Source: Selenomonas ruminantium AC2024 (lineage in GTDB: Bacteria > Bacillota > Negativicutes > Selenomonadales > Selenomonadaceae). Taken from it: DNA of 64,000 nt. Below, piece after piece: positions 1 through 10,483 of the stretch. How positions within the stretch are numbered: position 1 is the first letter of the stretch; each line of letters opens with the position of its first letter. Location of the stretch: positions 2,356,001 to 2,420,000 of the forward strand of contig NZ_JIAC01000001.1 of assembly GCF_000687995.1 (NCBI RefSeq), in the 5' to 3' direction. The notes below the pieces were generated by a model. That model was not told the origin of the DNA. It did not search any database and was given only the letters and a program-made list of their open reading frames with translations. Both the position numbers and the translations under genes were made by a program.

Positions 1-481
1 GGGTCAGCATGGCCGAATCCTGCAGCAGCGTATATAAGAGCTCCACTGCCAGTTTTCCCTGACTGTCCTTCAGGTAGATATGCAGGGTTTCAGCTTCCTT
101 TTCCCCGGCATATACGGCGGGGAGGCCTTTAAGTTTTGGCTTCCCTGCCGTGATTTCGTAATGGTCATAGAAGAGTTCCGTTACGGTCGTGCCGTTTGCC
201 AGGCGCACTTCATAGGCGGGCAGGCGATAGTCCCCATGGCCATAAGCGGGGTATTCCTGCGGCAGGACGTCGAGCGAGAACGTGCGTTCATTTGGCCAGG
301 CCGCCGGCTGTGGCGAAAAGGCGCGGTCAATGGCCTGCATAGGCGAGCTGTCCCGGAACGTCTTCAGGGGACGGCCCCAATAGCGGTGCAGAACATAGCG
401 GTCTCTTACCACCTGCAGCACATAGCTTACCTGCGCATTATGCAGATGAAAAATCCCATTTTCTTTATCAATCGTAATCAT
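1..481 (-). CDS. Alpha-galactosidase, GH36 family (partial, N-terminal part)
   Basis: Only the first 160 codons are in the window; the gene runs off the left edge. Translation from the ATG at 481 begins MITIDKENGIFHLHNAQVSY and continues through a tryptophan-bearing segment (HRYWGRP). This is typical of the N-terminal beta-supersandwich domain of GH36 alpha-galactosidases of Firmicutes, which hydrolyse terminal alpha-1,6-galactose in melibiose and raffinose. The catalytic TIM barrel with its two Asp residues would lie outside the window, so activity cannot be checked. A GGAGG site at 488-493 sits at good spacing and overlaps the region just after the lacZ stop, so the gene is the second cistron of a lacZ-alpha-galactosidase operon. 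The family call rests on recall of N-terminal similarity only. Confidence 0.7.
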   Translation of the reverse strand, partial: MITIDKENGIFHLHNAQVSYVLQVVRDRYVLHRYWGRPLKTFRDSSPMQAIDRAFSPQPAAWPNERTFSLDVLPQEYPAYGHGDYRLPAYEVRLANGTTVTELFYDHYEITAGKPKLKGLPAVYAGEKEAETLHIYLKDSQGKLAVELLYTLLQDSAMLT

Positions 482-493
482 GGCATGGCCTCC

Positions 494-3643
<3,150 letters not shown>

Positions 3644-3645
3644 TT

Positions 3646-3714
3646 AATCGCTTATAGTAAACGATTTCTTTTCTAAACTACGCTCATTATACACGCAAAA
3701 ACAAGATAAAACAA
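3646..3714 (-). promoter_or_regulatory. lacZ promoter with a dyad operator
   Basis: On the minus strand TTGTTT (3709-3714) and TATAAT (3686-3691) are separated by 17 bp, a convincing sigma-A promoter. Downstream at 3646-3666 is AATCGcTTA-AGT-TAaACGATT-like dyad symmetry (arms AATCG...CGATT, one mismatch inside each arm), placed where a LacI-family repressor would block transcription. The promoter is seen directly; the regulator is inferred. Confidence 0.65.
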
Positions 3715-3731
3715 GGGGCTGTGATAAATAA

Positions 3732-3778
3732 AGCCGCAAAAAACTGCCTGTAAAAATCACAGACAGTTTTTTGCGGCT
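3732..3778 (-). terminator. Large hairpin between lacZ and the copper genes
   Basis: Two 20-bp arms (3732-3751 and 3759-3778) with one mismatch enclose a 7-nt loop. The core is GCCGCAAAAAACTG. On the minus strand the stem is followed by TTTATTTAT, so it can end transcription coming from the copper operon. It is longer than a normal intrinsic terminator and could also be a repeat element. Confidence 0.6.
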
Positions 3779-3805
3779 GCGGTTATGCCCTCTAGCTTCC
3801 CATCA

Positions 3806-3868
3806 TCAGCTCTTTTTCTTCATGGCTGACTGGGTGTCATGCTCGGCACTATTTATGTCTTTACTCAT
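3806..3868 (-). CDS. Possible 20-residue peptide downstream of copA
   Basis: A short open frame reads MSKDINSAEHDTQSAMKKKS, between the copA terminator and the large hairpin at 3732-3778. No clear Shine-Dalgarno site precedes it and no promoter was seen, so it may be chance. It is listed because it ends close to a terminator-like hairpin, as a small gene would. No function can be proposed. Confidence 0.15.
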   Translation of the reverse strand: MSKDINSAEHDTQSAMKKKS

Positions 3869-3873
3869 ATCGA

Positions 3874-3912
3874 AAAAAAGATGCGTCACTAGCATAAGCG
3901 ACGCATCTTTTT
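3874..3912 (-). terminator. Intrinsic terminator of copA
   Basis: Stem AAAGATGCGTC / GACGCATCTTT with an 11-nt loop, followed on the minus strand by a T run (complement of aaaaaaa at 3873-3879). It lies 7 nt after the copA stop codon and may work in both directions. Confidence 0.85.
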
Positions 3913-3918
3913 GGGGAC

Positions 3919-4128
3919 TCAGCCCACCAGTTCGTAACCAGCTTCGGTAATGACCTGCGCAAACTCCGTTTGGGGAATCTCCCGTTCAGCCGTTACCTTA
4001 GCCGTACCGGCTTCCAGATTTACATCCACAGACGTAACCCCCGGCATCTTAGACAGCGCATCCGTTACATGCTTCTGGCAGTGTGCGCACATCATACCTT
4101 CGATTTTCAGTTCTTTTTCCATAGCCAT
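3919..4128 (-). CDS. Putative internally initiated CopZ-like copper chaperone (same frame as the copA 3' end)
   Basis: The last 69 codons of copA encode a whole HMA/CopZ domain ([20 protein letters not shown] onward). Directly upstream inside copA is AAGGAAGAG, about 7 nt before an in-frame ATG at 4128, an arrangement typical of a real start rather than of a linker. The reading is that an ancestral copZ lost the stop codon separating it from copA and may still be translated alone. This parallels, by a different mechanism, the E. coli copA frameshift product CopA(Z). It is inference; no expression evidence exists here. Confidence 0.4.
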   Translation of the reverse strand: MAMEKELKIEGMMCAHCQKHVTDALSKMPGVTSVDVNLEAGTAKVTAEREIPQTEFAQVITEAGYELVG

Positions 4129-6486
4129 TTTTCTCTCTTCCTTTCTGTCCATTGCTGCTTCTTCTGCATTGTCCAGCGAAGCTGCCGTCACGGCGTTCTC
4201 CTGCTCCGGCTTAAAATAGCGCAGCCGCAGGGCATTCATGACCACACAGACGCTGGACATGCTCATAGCCGCCGCCCCAATCATGGGGGAAAGCTTTATT
4301 CCAAAAGCGGGGTATAAAATACCTGCCGCTAGTGGTATGCCAATAATATTGTAAATAAAGGTCCAGAAGAGATTTTCCTTGATATTGCGGATTACGGCCT
4401 TGGACAGTTTGATGGCACTTACGGCATCCAAGAGATTGCTGCGGATGAGCACCGCATCCGCGCTTTCCATCGCCACATCCGTGCCAGCACCAATGGCAAT
4501 GCCAATATCCGCCCGGACCAAGGCAGGCGCATCATTGATACCATCGCCAATCATGGCCACCTTATGGCCCTGCTCCTGCAGTTTTGCAATATGGGCTTCT
4601 TTATTAGCCGGGAGCACCCCGGCAATGAATTTCTGCAGGCCTAACCGCCGGCTGACCGCCTTAGCAGTGCGCTCGTTGTCACCAGTAAGCATGATGACAT
4701 CCAGCCCCATAGCGGTAAGTTTGCGGATGGCCTCGACACTAGAGGCTTTTTCCTTATCCGCGGCAGCAATAATACCGGCCAATTCTCCTGCCACGGCAAA
4801 GAACAGCAAGGACTTGCCTTCAGCCGCCCATTTCGCCACCAGCTCACGATGCGGCGAAATATCAATGCCCTGCTCCAGCATAAAATCTTCACTGCCAGCC
4901 AGACAGGGCTTATCCTGAACCTGAGCCTGCAGGCCGCGTCCAACGACCGCCTGAAAGCGTTCTACTTGCAATGGGGAAATCTCTTTACTCTTGGCATAAG
5001 CCAGTACAGCCTCAGCCAGTGGGTGTTCGCTTTGCGCTTCCATCCCCGCCGCCAAAGCCAACAATTCCTGCTCCGTTCTCGTAAACGCTGCCACATCCGT
5101 CACCACCGGTTTGCCCTCAGTGATGGTGCCGGTCTTATCCATAACCACGGTGTCTACACTCTGAGCTACCTCAAGAGCTTCCCCGGATTTAATCAGGATG
5201 CCGTTTTCTGCTCCCTTGCCGGTTCCTACCATGATGGCTACAGGTGTTGCTAGCCCCAGCGCACAGGGACAAGAGATAACCAGTATGGATATCGCAATGG
5301 AAAAGGCAAACTCCACGCTTTCGCCCAGGGCCAGCCAGCTGGCACCTGCCACAACTGCCAACAGGATAACCACTGGCACGAAGATGCCGGAAATCTTATC
5401 TGCCAGTCGGGCCATCGGCGCCTTGCTGGCGCTGGCTTCATCGACCAGCCGAATTATCTGGCTGATGGCCGTATCGCCGCCCACCTTCTCAGCCCGGAAA
5501 TGGATTGCTCCGGCCTTGTTCAAGGTAGCAGAGGTCACACGAGCACCTGCCGCCTTGAATACCGGTAGGCTTTCTCCTGTAATCGCCGACTCATCCACGC
5601 TGGTCTGTCCCGAAAGTACCACGCCATCGGCAGGAATCCGCTCACCGGGGCGCACGATGATTTCATCCCCCACCTGCAGTTCTGCTGCCGGCACGGATAT
5701 TTCCCGCCCCTCGCGCAGGACATTGGCCTGCTGCGGCGCCAATTCCATAAGCCTTGCCAAAGCCGTTCCTGTTTTCCCCTTGGCCCTGGCCTCCAGATAT
5801 TTCCCAACGGTAATCAACGTGACAATCATACCGGCAGACTCAAAATAGAGATTGCGGCTGTATTCTTCCACCAGCGCCCAATCGCCATGCCCCATTCCAT
5901 AACCAATGCGGAACACGGCAAAAGCGCCAAACAGCGCCGCCGCCATGGAGCCCATCCCCACCAGACTGTCCATGTTGGGCGCACCCTGCAGGAGATTCCG
6001 AAAACCATTGATATAGTATTTCCGGTTCTCATACATAATGGGCAGAATCAAAAGAAACTGCGCAAAGGAAAAAGTCAGCGCATTTTCCACACCGTCAAAC
6101 AATTCTGCCACCAGAGCCGGAACCGGCAGGCCCAGCCATGCCGCATACATTTGATGCATGGCAATATACATAACGGGAAGGAGAAAGAACAACGACCACA
6201 GCAGCCGTTTTTTCAAAGCCGCCGCTTCCTTTTCCAGAGGGGATTCTTCCTTTTGGGGAGCAGCATTTTCCTGTCCTTTAACGCTGGCACCATAGCCGGC
6301 ACTTTCCACCGCCGCAATAATGGTACCTGCATCCAATTTTCCTTCATCATAAGCCAACTGCATGGAATTGGTCAGTAGATTTACGCTGACATCTGCCGTC
6401 CCCTCCAGTTTCGTCACAGCTTTTTCGACTCTGGCCGAACACGCCGAACAGGTCATACCGGTTATGGTGAATCGTTCTTTTTTCAT
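3919..6486 (-). CDS. copA: Copper-exporting P1B-type ATPase with N- and C-terminal metal-binding domains
   Basis: An 855-aa heavy-metal ATPase that pumps Cu(I) out of the cytoplasm. In order: HMA domain (GMTCSAC, C13/C16), eight-helix membrane core, actuator loop (TGES near 304), the CPC motif in helix 6 (C406-P-C408), the phosphorylation site DKTGT (D450) and the hinge motif GDGINDAP. Unusually, a second complete HMA domain follows the last helix (GMMCAHC, C800/C803). It is joined by a charged linker that contains an internal ribosome site and ATG, so this end could also be made as a separate CopZ chaperone. The gene follows csoR by 7 nt and shares its copper-responsive promoter. CPC and paired HMA domains favour Cu(I) over Zn/Cd. 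Confidence 0.95.
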   Translation of the reverse strand: MKKERFTITGMTCSACSARVEKAVTKLEGTADVSVNLLTNSMQLAYDEGKLDAGTIIAAVESAGYGASVKGQENAAPQKEESPLEKEAAALKKRLLWSLFFLLPVMYIAMHQMYAAWLGLPVPALVAELFDGVENALTFSFAQFLLILPIMYENRKYYINGFRNLLQGAPNMDSLVGMGSMAAALFGAFAVFRIGYGMGHGDWALVEEYSRNLYFESAGMIVTLITVGKYLEARAKGKTGTALARLMELAPQQANVLREGREISVPAAELQVGDEIIVRPGERIPADGVVLSGQTSVDESAITGESLPVFKAAGARVTSATLNKAGAIHFRAEKVGGDTAISQIIRLVDEASASKAPMARLADKISGIFVPVVILLAVVAGASWLALGESVEFAFSIAISILVISCPCALGLATPVAIMVGTGKGAENGILIKSGEALEVAQSVDTVVMDKTGTITEGKPVVTDVAAFTRTEQELLALAAGMEAQSEHPLAEAVLAYAKSKEISPLQVERFQAVVGRGLQAQVQDKPCLAGSEDFMLEQGIDISPHRELVAKWAAEGKSLLFFAVAGELAGIIAAADKEKASSVEAIRKLTAMGLDVIMLTGDNERTAKAVSRRLGLQKFIAGVLPANKEAHIAKLQEQGHKVAMIGDGINDAPALVRADIGIAIGAGTDVAMESADAVLIRSNLLDAVSAIKLSKAVIRNIKENLFWTFIYNIIGIPLAAGILYPAFGIKLSPMIGAAAMSMSSVCVVMNALRLRYFKPEQENAVTAASLDNAEEAAMDRKEERKMAMEKELKIEGMMCAHCQKHVTDALSKMPGVTSVDVNLEAGTAKVTAEREIPQTEFAQVITEAGYELVG

Positions 6487-6493
6487 AAGCCCA

Positions 6494-6814
6494 TCACCTC
6501 ACCATCTTGCTGAGCAGCATCACGAGTTCATCTACCACCGCATCGTCCCCCTCGCGAATGTCGTGAACCACACAGCTCTTGATATGCTGGGACAGCAGTT
6601 CCTTATTAAAAGCTCCCAAAGCCGCCTGAATGGCGCTGACCTGGGTCATGATATCCACACAGTAACGGTCGTCCTCCACCATACGGCGGATGCCCCGCAC
6701 CTGTCCTTCAATCCGGTTGAGCCGGGAAACAAGGCTTTTGTATTCCTTGCCATCCTTATCGCGGTGCTTATGCTTTACCTCTCCGCAACAACAACCGCCA
6801 TCTATTCTATCCAT
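6494..6814 (-). CDS. csoR: CsoR-family copper-sensing repressor
   Basis: A 106-aa all-helical repressor of the CsoR/RcnR family (DUF156). The Cu(I) ligands of CsoR are present as C52, H77 and C81 (YC...HIKSC). The family core [18 protein letters not shown] is intact. The N-terminus carries an extra metal-like cluster (CCC at 8-10, then HKH). It would release DNA when Cu(I) binds and derepress itself and copA. GGAGGT precedes the ATG. The operator with two mirror-image boxes lies 33 bp upstream. Nickel- or persulfide-sensing relatives exist, but the C-H-C set and the copA neighbour point to copper. Confidence 0.93.
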   Translation of the reverse strand: MDRIDGGCCCGEVKHKHRDKDGKEYKSLVSRLNRIEGQVRGIRRMVEDDRYCVDIMTQVSAIQAALGAFNKELLSQHIKSCVVHDIREGDDAVVDELVMLLSKMVR

Positions 6815-6846
6815 AAATCCACCTCCTGGGAATCTTTCTCAAAAAC

Positions 6847-6894
6847 ATACCCCTTATGGGTATACATAATATACCCATAAGGGGTATCTGTCAA
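6847..6894 (-). promoter_or_regulatory. csoR-copA promoter with double CsoR-type operator
   Basis: The minus strand has TTGACA (6889-6894) and TATTAT (6866-6871), 17 bp apart. Two copies of ATACCCCTTATGGGTAT lie in opposite orientation (6847-6863 and 6871-6887). They are perfect reverse complements with a 7-nt spacer, one filling the -35/-10 spacer and the other just downstream of -10. The G/C-tract-with-A/T-core form matches known CsoR operators. Sites and promoter are read directly; CsoR binding is inferred. Confidence 0.88.
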
Positions 6895-6909
6895 GCCACA
6901 GCTGACAGA

Positions 6910-6957
6910 AAAAGACGGCGGGAATCAGGACGCTCATCCAAGTTCCCGCCGTCTTTT
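6910..6957 (-). terminator. Terminator after the PAP2 gene
   Basis: 15-bp perfect arms AAAAGACGGCGGGAA (6910-6924) and their complement (6943-6957) enclose an 18-nt loop, with T runs on both strands. It lies between the PAP2 gene and the copper promoter and insulates them. Confidence 0.85.
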
Positions 6958-6997
6958 CTTGATAAAGTTTCGGCATTTATTCAGTTCAATAATATTC

Positions 6998-7516
6998 TTA
7001 GCTAAGTTTATGTCCCTGCCAGCGCCAGACGATATAGCTTCCCAGAAAAGCCAGCAGCATTCCCGTCAGCACATCCGAGGGATAATGGACGCCCACATAC
7101 AAGCGGGAGAAGGCCATCAACAGCGCAAAGATAAACACGGCATAGCGGATGGCCTTGCGCTCCCGCGACCACAGGAGAATCCAGGCTACGGAAAAGGAAG
7201 ATACCGTATGGACAGAAGGAAAGGAATACGACTGTGGCGGCTTAACGAGCGGCACAAGTTCTGCTATATCCAAAAAGGGCCGGGGACGCATCACGAGATT
7301 TTTGATGACTTCTGCAACGCCAACACAAAGCAGGAAGGAAAGCCCTGCCACCATTCCCAGCTTGCGGGTTTTCGGATAGATGAGCAACAACAGCAGCAAA
7401 ACCAGCCAAATAAGCCCATTGTCCCCCATAAGAGTAATGGCGCAGATTATGTCCGTCAGCCAGTCGCAGCGTATCGAATCCTGTATAAACAGCAAAATCA
7501 TCTGGTCTAAAGTCAT
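6998..7516 (-). CDS. PAP2-family membrane phosphatase (undecaprenyl-diphosphatase-like)
   Basis: A 172-aa integral membrane protein with five or six helices. All three acid-phosphatase signature motifs are visible: K-x6-RP (KNLVMRPRP), PSVH (usually PSGH; the active-site His is kept) and SR-x5-H-x3-D (SRLYVGVHYPSD). Proteins of this size and order, like BcrC and YwoA, remove a phosphate from undecaprenyl diphosphate so that the wall lipid carrier can be reused. A phosphatidylglycerophosphatase role is also possible. The ATG at 7516 has GGGAGG at 7522-7527; an upstream in-frame start lacks such a site. It is a single gene between two terminator regions. Confidence 0.85.
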   Translation of the reverse strand: MTLDQMILLFIQDSIRCDWLTDIICAITLMGDNGLIWLVLLLLLLIYPKTRKLGMVAGLSFLLCVGVAEVIKNLVMRPRPFLDIAELVPLVKPPQSYSFPSVHTVSSFSVAWILLWSRERKAIRYAVFIFALLMAFSRLYVGVHYPSDVLTGMLLAFLGSYIVWRWQGHKLS

Positions 7517-7624
7517 AGAAACCTCCCGTAATTTCCTAACGCCATTTTCGAAAGTCATTATTATAGCATGAAAGCGGATACATTTCTATGACAGATGTGA
7601 CGCAAGCAGGGAAAAACCACCGTC

Positions 7625-9268
7625 TCAGGCGAAGTATTTCTTTTCGTCCAGCATATTGTTCTCCCTGGCCAGAATGAAGGTGGTGGCAATATTGGCACTT
7701 TCATTGCAGACACCGTTGAACATGGCCGCAATGGGCTCGACACAGAGAATGACCGAAATCGCTTCCGCGGGAACGCCCACCACCGTAAACAGATAGGCGA
7801 TACAGATAATACCGCCGCAGGGAATGGGCGGTTTGGCAATGGCCATAATGCACACGGAAACCCACAAGGTAAGGAAAAGGCTGGTTGACATGTCAATCGC
7901 ATACACCCGCATCAACATCAGTGTTACCAACGAGAAGAAAATGCAGTTTCCCGCCTTGTTCAGCTGAACGCCTACGGGAATGGAAAAAGCCGCCAGTTTG
8001 GCATCAATGCCTAAGTTCTCCGCGCAGAATTTCAATACAAAAGGCAACCTGGCATGGGAACTGGACACTGTGAAAATCAAGGGGCTTAGCCCCATGATTT
8101 TTCTGGTCATGGAAAAAGGCGTTATGCGGCCAAACAACAGAATAGTCATGGCGCCCACCAGCCAGACCACGGCAACGCCGATAAACAGACCGCCGAACAA
8201 ACCGCTAAAGGTCAGCAGGGATTCAATACCGGTGCTGGCCAAAAGCGATGCCATCGAGAGGAACACCACCAAAGGAATGGCCTTGACGATAACTTTGAGC
8301 GTGACAATGGCGAAGCGGAACACGAAATCAATGCACTCCACCGCGCCTTTGGCTTTGTCCCCCATCTTATTGAGAATCAGACCAAAGAAAATCGCCAGGA
8401 ACATGACCTGCAGAATCTTGTCACCCTTGAAGGGTTCCACCAAATCGCGGGGAACAATGTCAAATACCATATCCTTGAGGGAGCCATACTGAACAGCGGC
8501 GGCATTTCCTGCCGCCGGCGCAATACCGGCCTGCATATAGGACAGGTCACCAGCAAAAAGCAGCAGGCCAAGGCCTAACCCCAGCAGAGCCGTAATGACC
8601 TGCATAAACAGAGAAACGACCACCATCCGCCCCCCAAGTTTTCCGATAAGCGCCGCATCCGAAATATTGGTTATGCCGGCGATAATCGCAAAGAATGTAA
8701 CCGGCGCCATCATCATATGCAGGGCATTCAAAAATACATTGCGCACCGGTGCGATAAGGCTGTCATTGATTGCCTTGATAACATCCGCTCCGAGAAAAGC
8801 CTGCATGAACAGGCCGCAGATACAGCCCAGCACCAGCCCGCTCAGCGTATAAATCAGCTGCCGCTTGGTGGAATCCAGCTCATGCACCTTGATGGTGACG
8901 ATGTTCAGACCATTCTTGCGGACATAACCCATCTTCTGGCGGTTCGTCTTGAGGATGGCCAGTTGATACGCATCCTCCTCGGCTTCGTCTGTCAGTGTTT
9001 CGGTCACGGCAGGAATGGGATTGTACTCTGCCCCTCTTGCCATCAGGCGCAGTTCCGTATCGCCCCACATGCGGCGAAGCGCCATGCGGATGGAAAAATC
9101 CGCGCCTGCCTCCATGCCTTTTTGCAGGCGAAAAAACATTTCTTCCAGAAGCAGCTGGGCCAAGGTGATTTCCCTTGCGGGAATCCCGCGCTGCTTCAAT
9201 TCTTCAGCTAAAGCCTGCCGCCCCTGACGCAGTTCCGGTGCGGTAATGGTACGAATATTTTTTTCCAT
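7625..9268 (-). CDS. Degenerate RsbW-like ATPase domain fused to a DAACS-family symporter
   Basis: A 547-aa protein. Residues 1-125 are soluble and resemble an RsbW/SpoIIAB-type HATPase fold: a helix matching the N-box region but lacking the Asn (LLLEEMFFRL), two strands, and the family's closing segment YVRKNGLNIVTIK. From about 135 the chain is a dicarboxylate/amino acid:cation symporter with eight helices and two hairpins. The serine-rich hairpin is present (SSSHARLP, 401-408). The usual NMDGT motif reads NKAGN (437-441), and the D-x-x-D-x-x-R-T-x-x-N substrate motif of helix 8 reads EPIAAMFNGVCN, so the substrate is probably not aspartate or succinate. It is the last gene of a STAS/PP2C cluster. 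AGGATG precedes ATG 9268; an earlier in-frame start would overlap the previous gene. Confidence 0.75.
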   Translation of the reverse strand: MEKNIRTITAPELRQGRQALAEELKQRGIPAREITLAQLLLEEMFFRLQKGMEAGADFSIRMALRRMWGDTELRLMARGAEYNPIPAVTETLTDEAEEDAYQLAILKTNRQKMGYVRKNGLNIVTIKVHELDSTKRQLIYTLSGLVLGCICGLFMQAFLGADVIKAINDSLIAPVRNVFLNALHMMMAPVTFFAIIAGITNISDAALIGKLGGRMVVVSLFMQVITALLGLGLGLLLFAGDLSYMQAGIAPAAGNAAAVQYGSLKDMVFDIVPRDLVEPFKGDKILQVMFLAIFFGLILNKMGDKAKGAVECIDFVFRFAIVTLKVIVKAIPLVVFLSMASLLASTGIESLLTFSGLFGGLFIGVAVVWLVGAMTILLFGRITPFSMTRKIMGLSPLIFTVSSSHARLPFVLKFCAENLGIDAKLAAFSIPVGVQLNKAGNCIFFSLVTLMLMRVYAIDMSTSLFLTLWVSVCIMAIAKPPIPCGGIICIAYLFTVVGVPAEAISVILCVEPIAAMFNGVCNESANIATTFILARENNMLDEKKYFA

Positions 9269-9279
9269 ACAACAACATC

Positions 9280-10482
9280 CTATTTGAACCATTCCGACAA
9301 GCGGCTGGCTGCAGCCAGCGCCTTATCCATATTGGGGAAGAGATATTTCCGGGTTTCCTCCACATGGAAGGCTTTGAGCTCCGAAGCAATCTGCACGTGT
9401 TTCATGGGGAAGAGTGCCCCCCGCAACAGGCCGAAGTAATCGCAGAGCGCCTTGATTTCCGCCAGCTTCTGCGCATCTTCCGTCTCGAAGTAAAGGGACA
9501 GGAGTTTATCCCAGAAGCGGAGCATATTTTCCTGATTCATGCCATGAACCTGCTGGCGGGTGGCACTGCCACTGTAACGTGCATGGAAGGCACCGGCGGC
9601 CAAATCGAAAATCGGATGGCCATAGCCGATATCCGCCATATCAATGACCACGATTTCTCCCTGCTGATACATCACATTGCCAGCATGGAAATCGCAATGC
9701 ACCATGGTGGAGCGATTGGGAACCGCCGCAATCAGCTTCTTGAGCAGTCCCGTTTCCTCCTGCGTAAAGGAACCATTCGCCTCCATGCCCTCTGCCCATT
9801 TATTCCAGGTATCCTTGAGGGAGGTAAAGCCCTTCATGCCCTCAATATCCATGCTATGAATGGTCTTGTAGACCTCTGTGAACTTTTCCATGATTTCAGC
9901 AAACTGCTCCGGATGCGCCGTGATGGTCCGCCCTACCGTATCGGCATTATCCAGCATCTCAAAGACTACACCATAGGCTCCATCTACCGTCACCAAATCA
10001 TAGGAAATCGCGGTAGGCACACCGGCCACGAAAGCCTTTTTGGCCAAAGCCATCTCCTGCTTGATTTTTTCCAGCGGAACACCTGCCGCATACAGCTTGA
10101 CGATATTTTCAACACCAATGCGGTAGACGGTGCTGCTGCGGCCTTTGCCTACCACAGTGGCTCCCGTCACGTCAATCTCCCGCAGCGCCTTTTCGACCTG
10201 CATAAGGTCTGTAAATTTCGTCATCGCAAAGATATCATAGACATCACCAGATACGTTGCGAATGGTAAGCTTGTTTTTCCCCATCATTTTCTGCACACTG
10301 AGCAGCAGACGCAGGCCGGCACTGGAAATATAGTTAAGCTCTTTGGCATCAAAAGCAATCTCCATGCCGGGATTCGCGGCCAGAAGTTCTTCCACTTCCG
10401 CCTGCAAGGCAGGTGCATTCTGGGCATTTATTTCCCCTTCCAGAAAAATGATGCAGGTATTATTTCCTTTCGCTGTTTTCAT
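9280..10482 (-). CDS. STAS domain fused to an aminoglycoside-phosphotransferase-like kinase
   Basis: A 400-aa cytoplasmic protein. Residues 5-105 form a STAS (anti-sigma antagonist) domain with the phosphorylatable serine region YISSAGLRLL (S53/S54). Residues 110-400 form a kinase-like fold of the APH/choline kinase type (the group modelled as TIGR02172): glycine-rich loop GKGRSS, catalytic HCDFHAGN (D264, N269) and metal-binding IDMADIGYG. It could act both as a partner in serine phospho-switching and as a kinase for a small molecule or protein. AAAGGATGG precedes ATG 10482, one nucleotide after the phosphatase stop codon, so the two are translationally close. The kinase substrate is unknown. 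Confidence 0.8.
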   Translation of the reverse strand: MKTAKGNNTCIIFLEGEINAQNAPALQAEVEELLAANPGMEIAFDAKELNYISSAGLRLLLSVQKMMGKNKLTIRNVSGDVYDIFAMTKFTDLMQVEKALREIDVTGATVVGKGRSSTVYRIGVENIVKLYAAGVPLEKIKQEMALAKKAFVAGVPTAISYDLVTVDGAYGVVFEMLDNADTVGRTITAHPEQFAEIMEKFTEVYKTIHSMDIEGMKGFTSLKDTWNKWAEGMEANGSFTQEETGLLKKLIAAVPNRSTMVHCDFHAGNVMYQQGEIVVIDMADIGYGHPIFDLAAGAFHARYSGSATRQQVHGMNQENMLRFWDKLLSLYFETEDAQKLAEIKALCDYFGLLRGALFPMKHVQIASELKAFHVEETRKYLFPNMDKALAAASRLSEWFK

Positions 10483-10483
10483 A

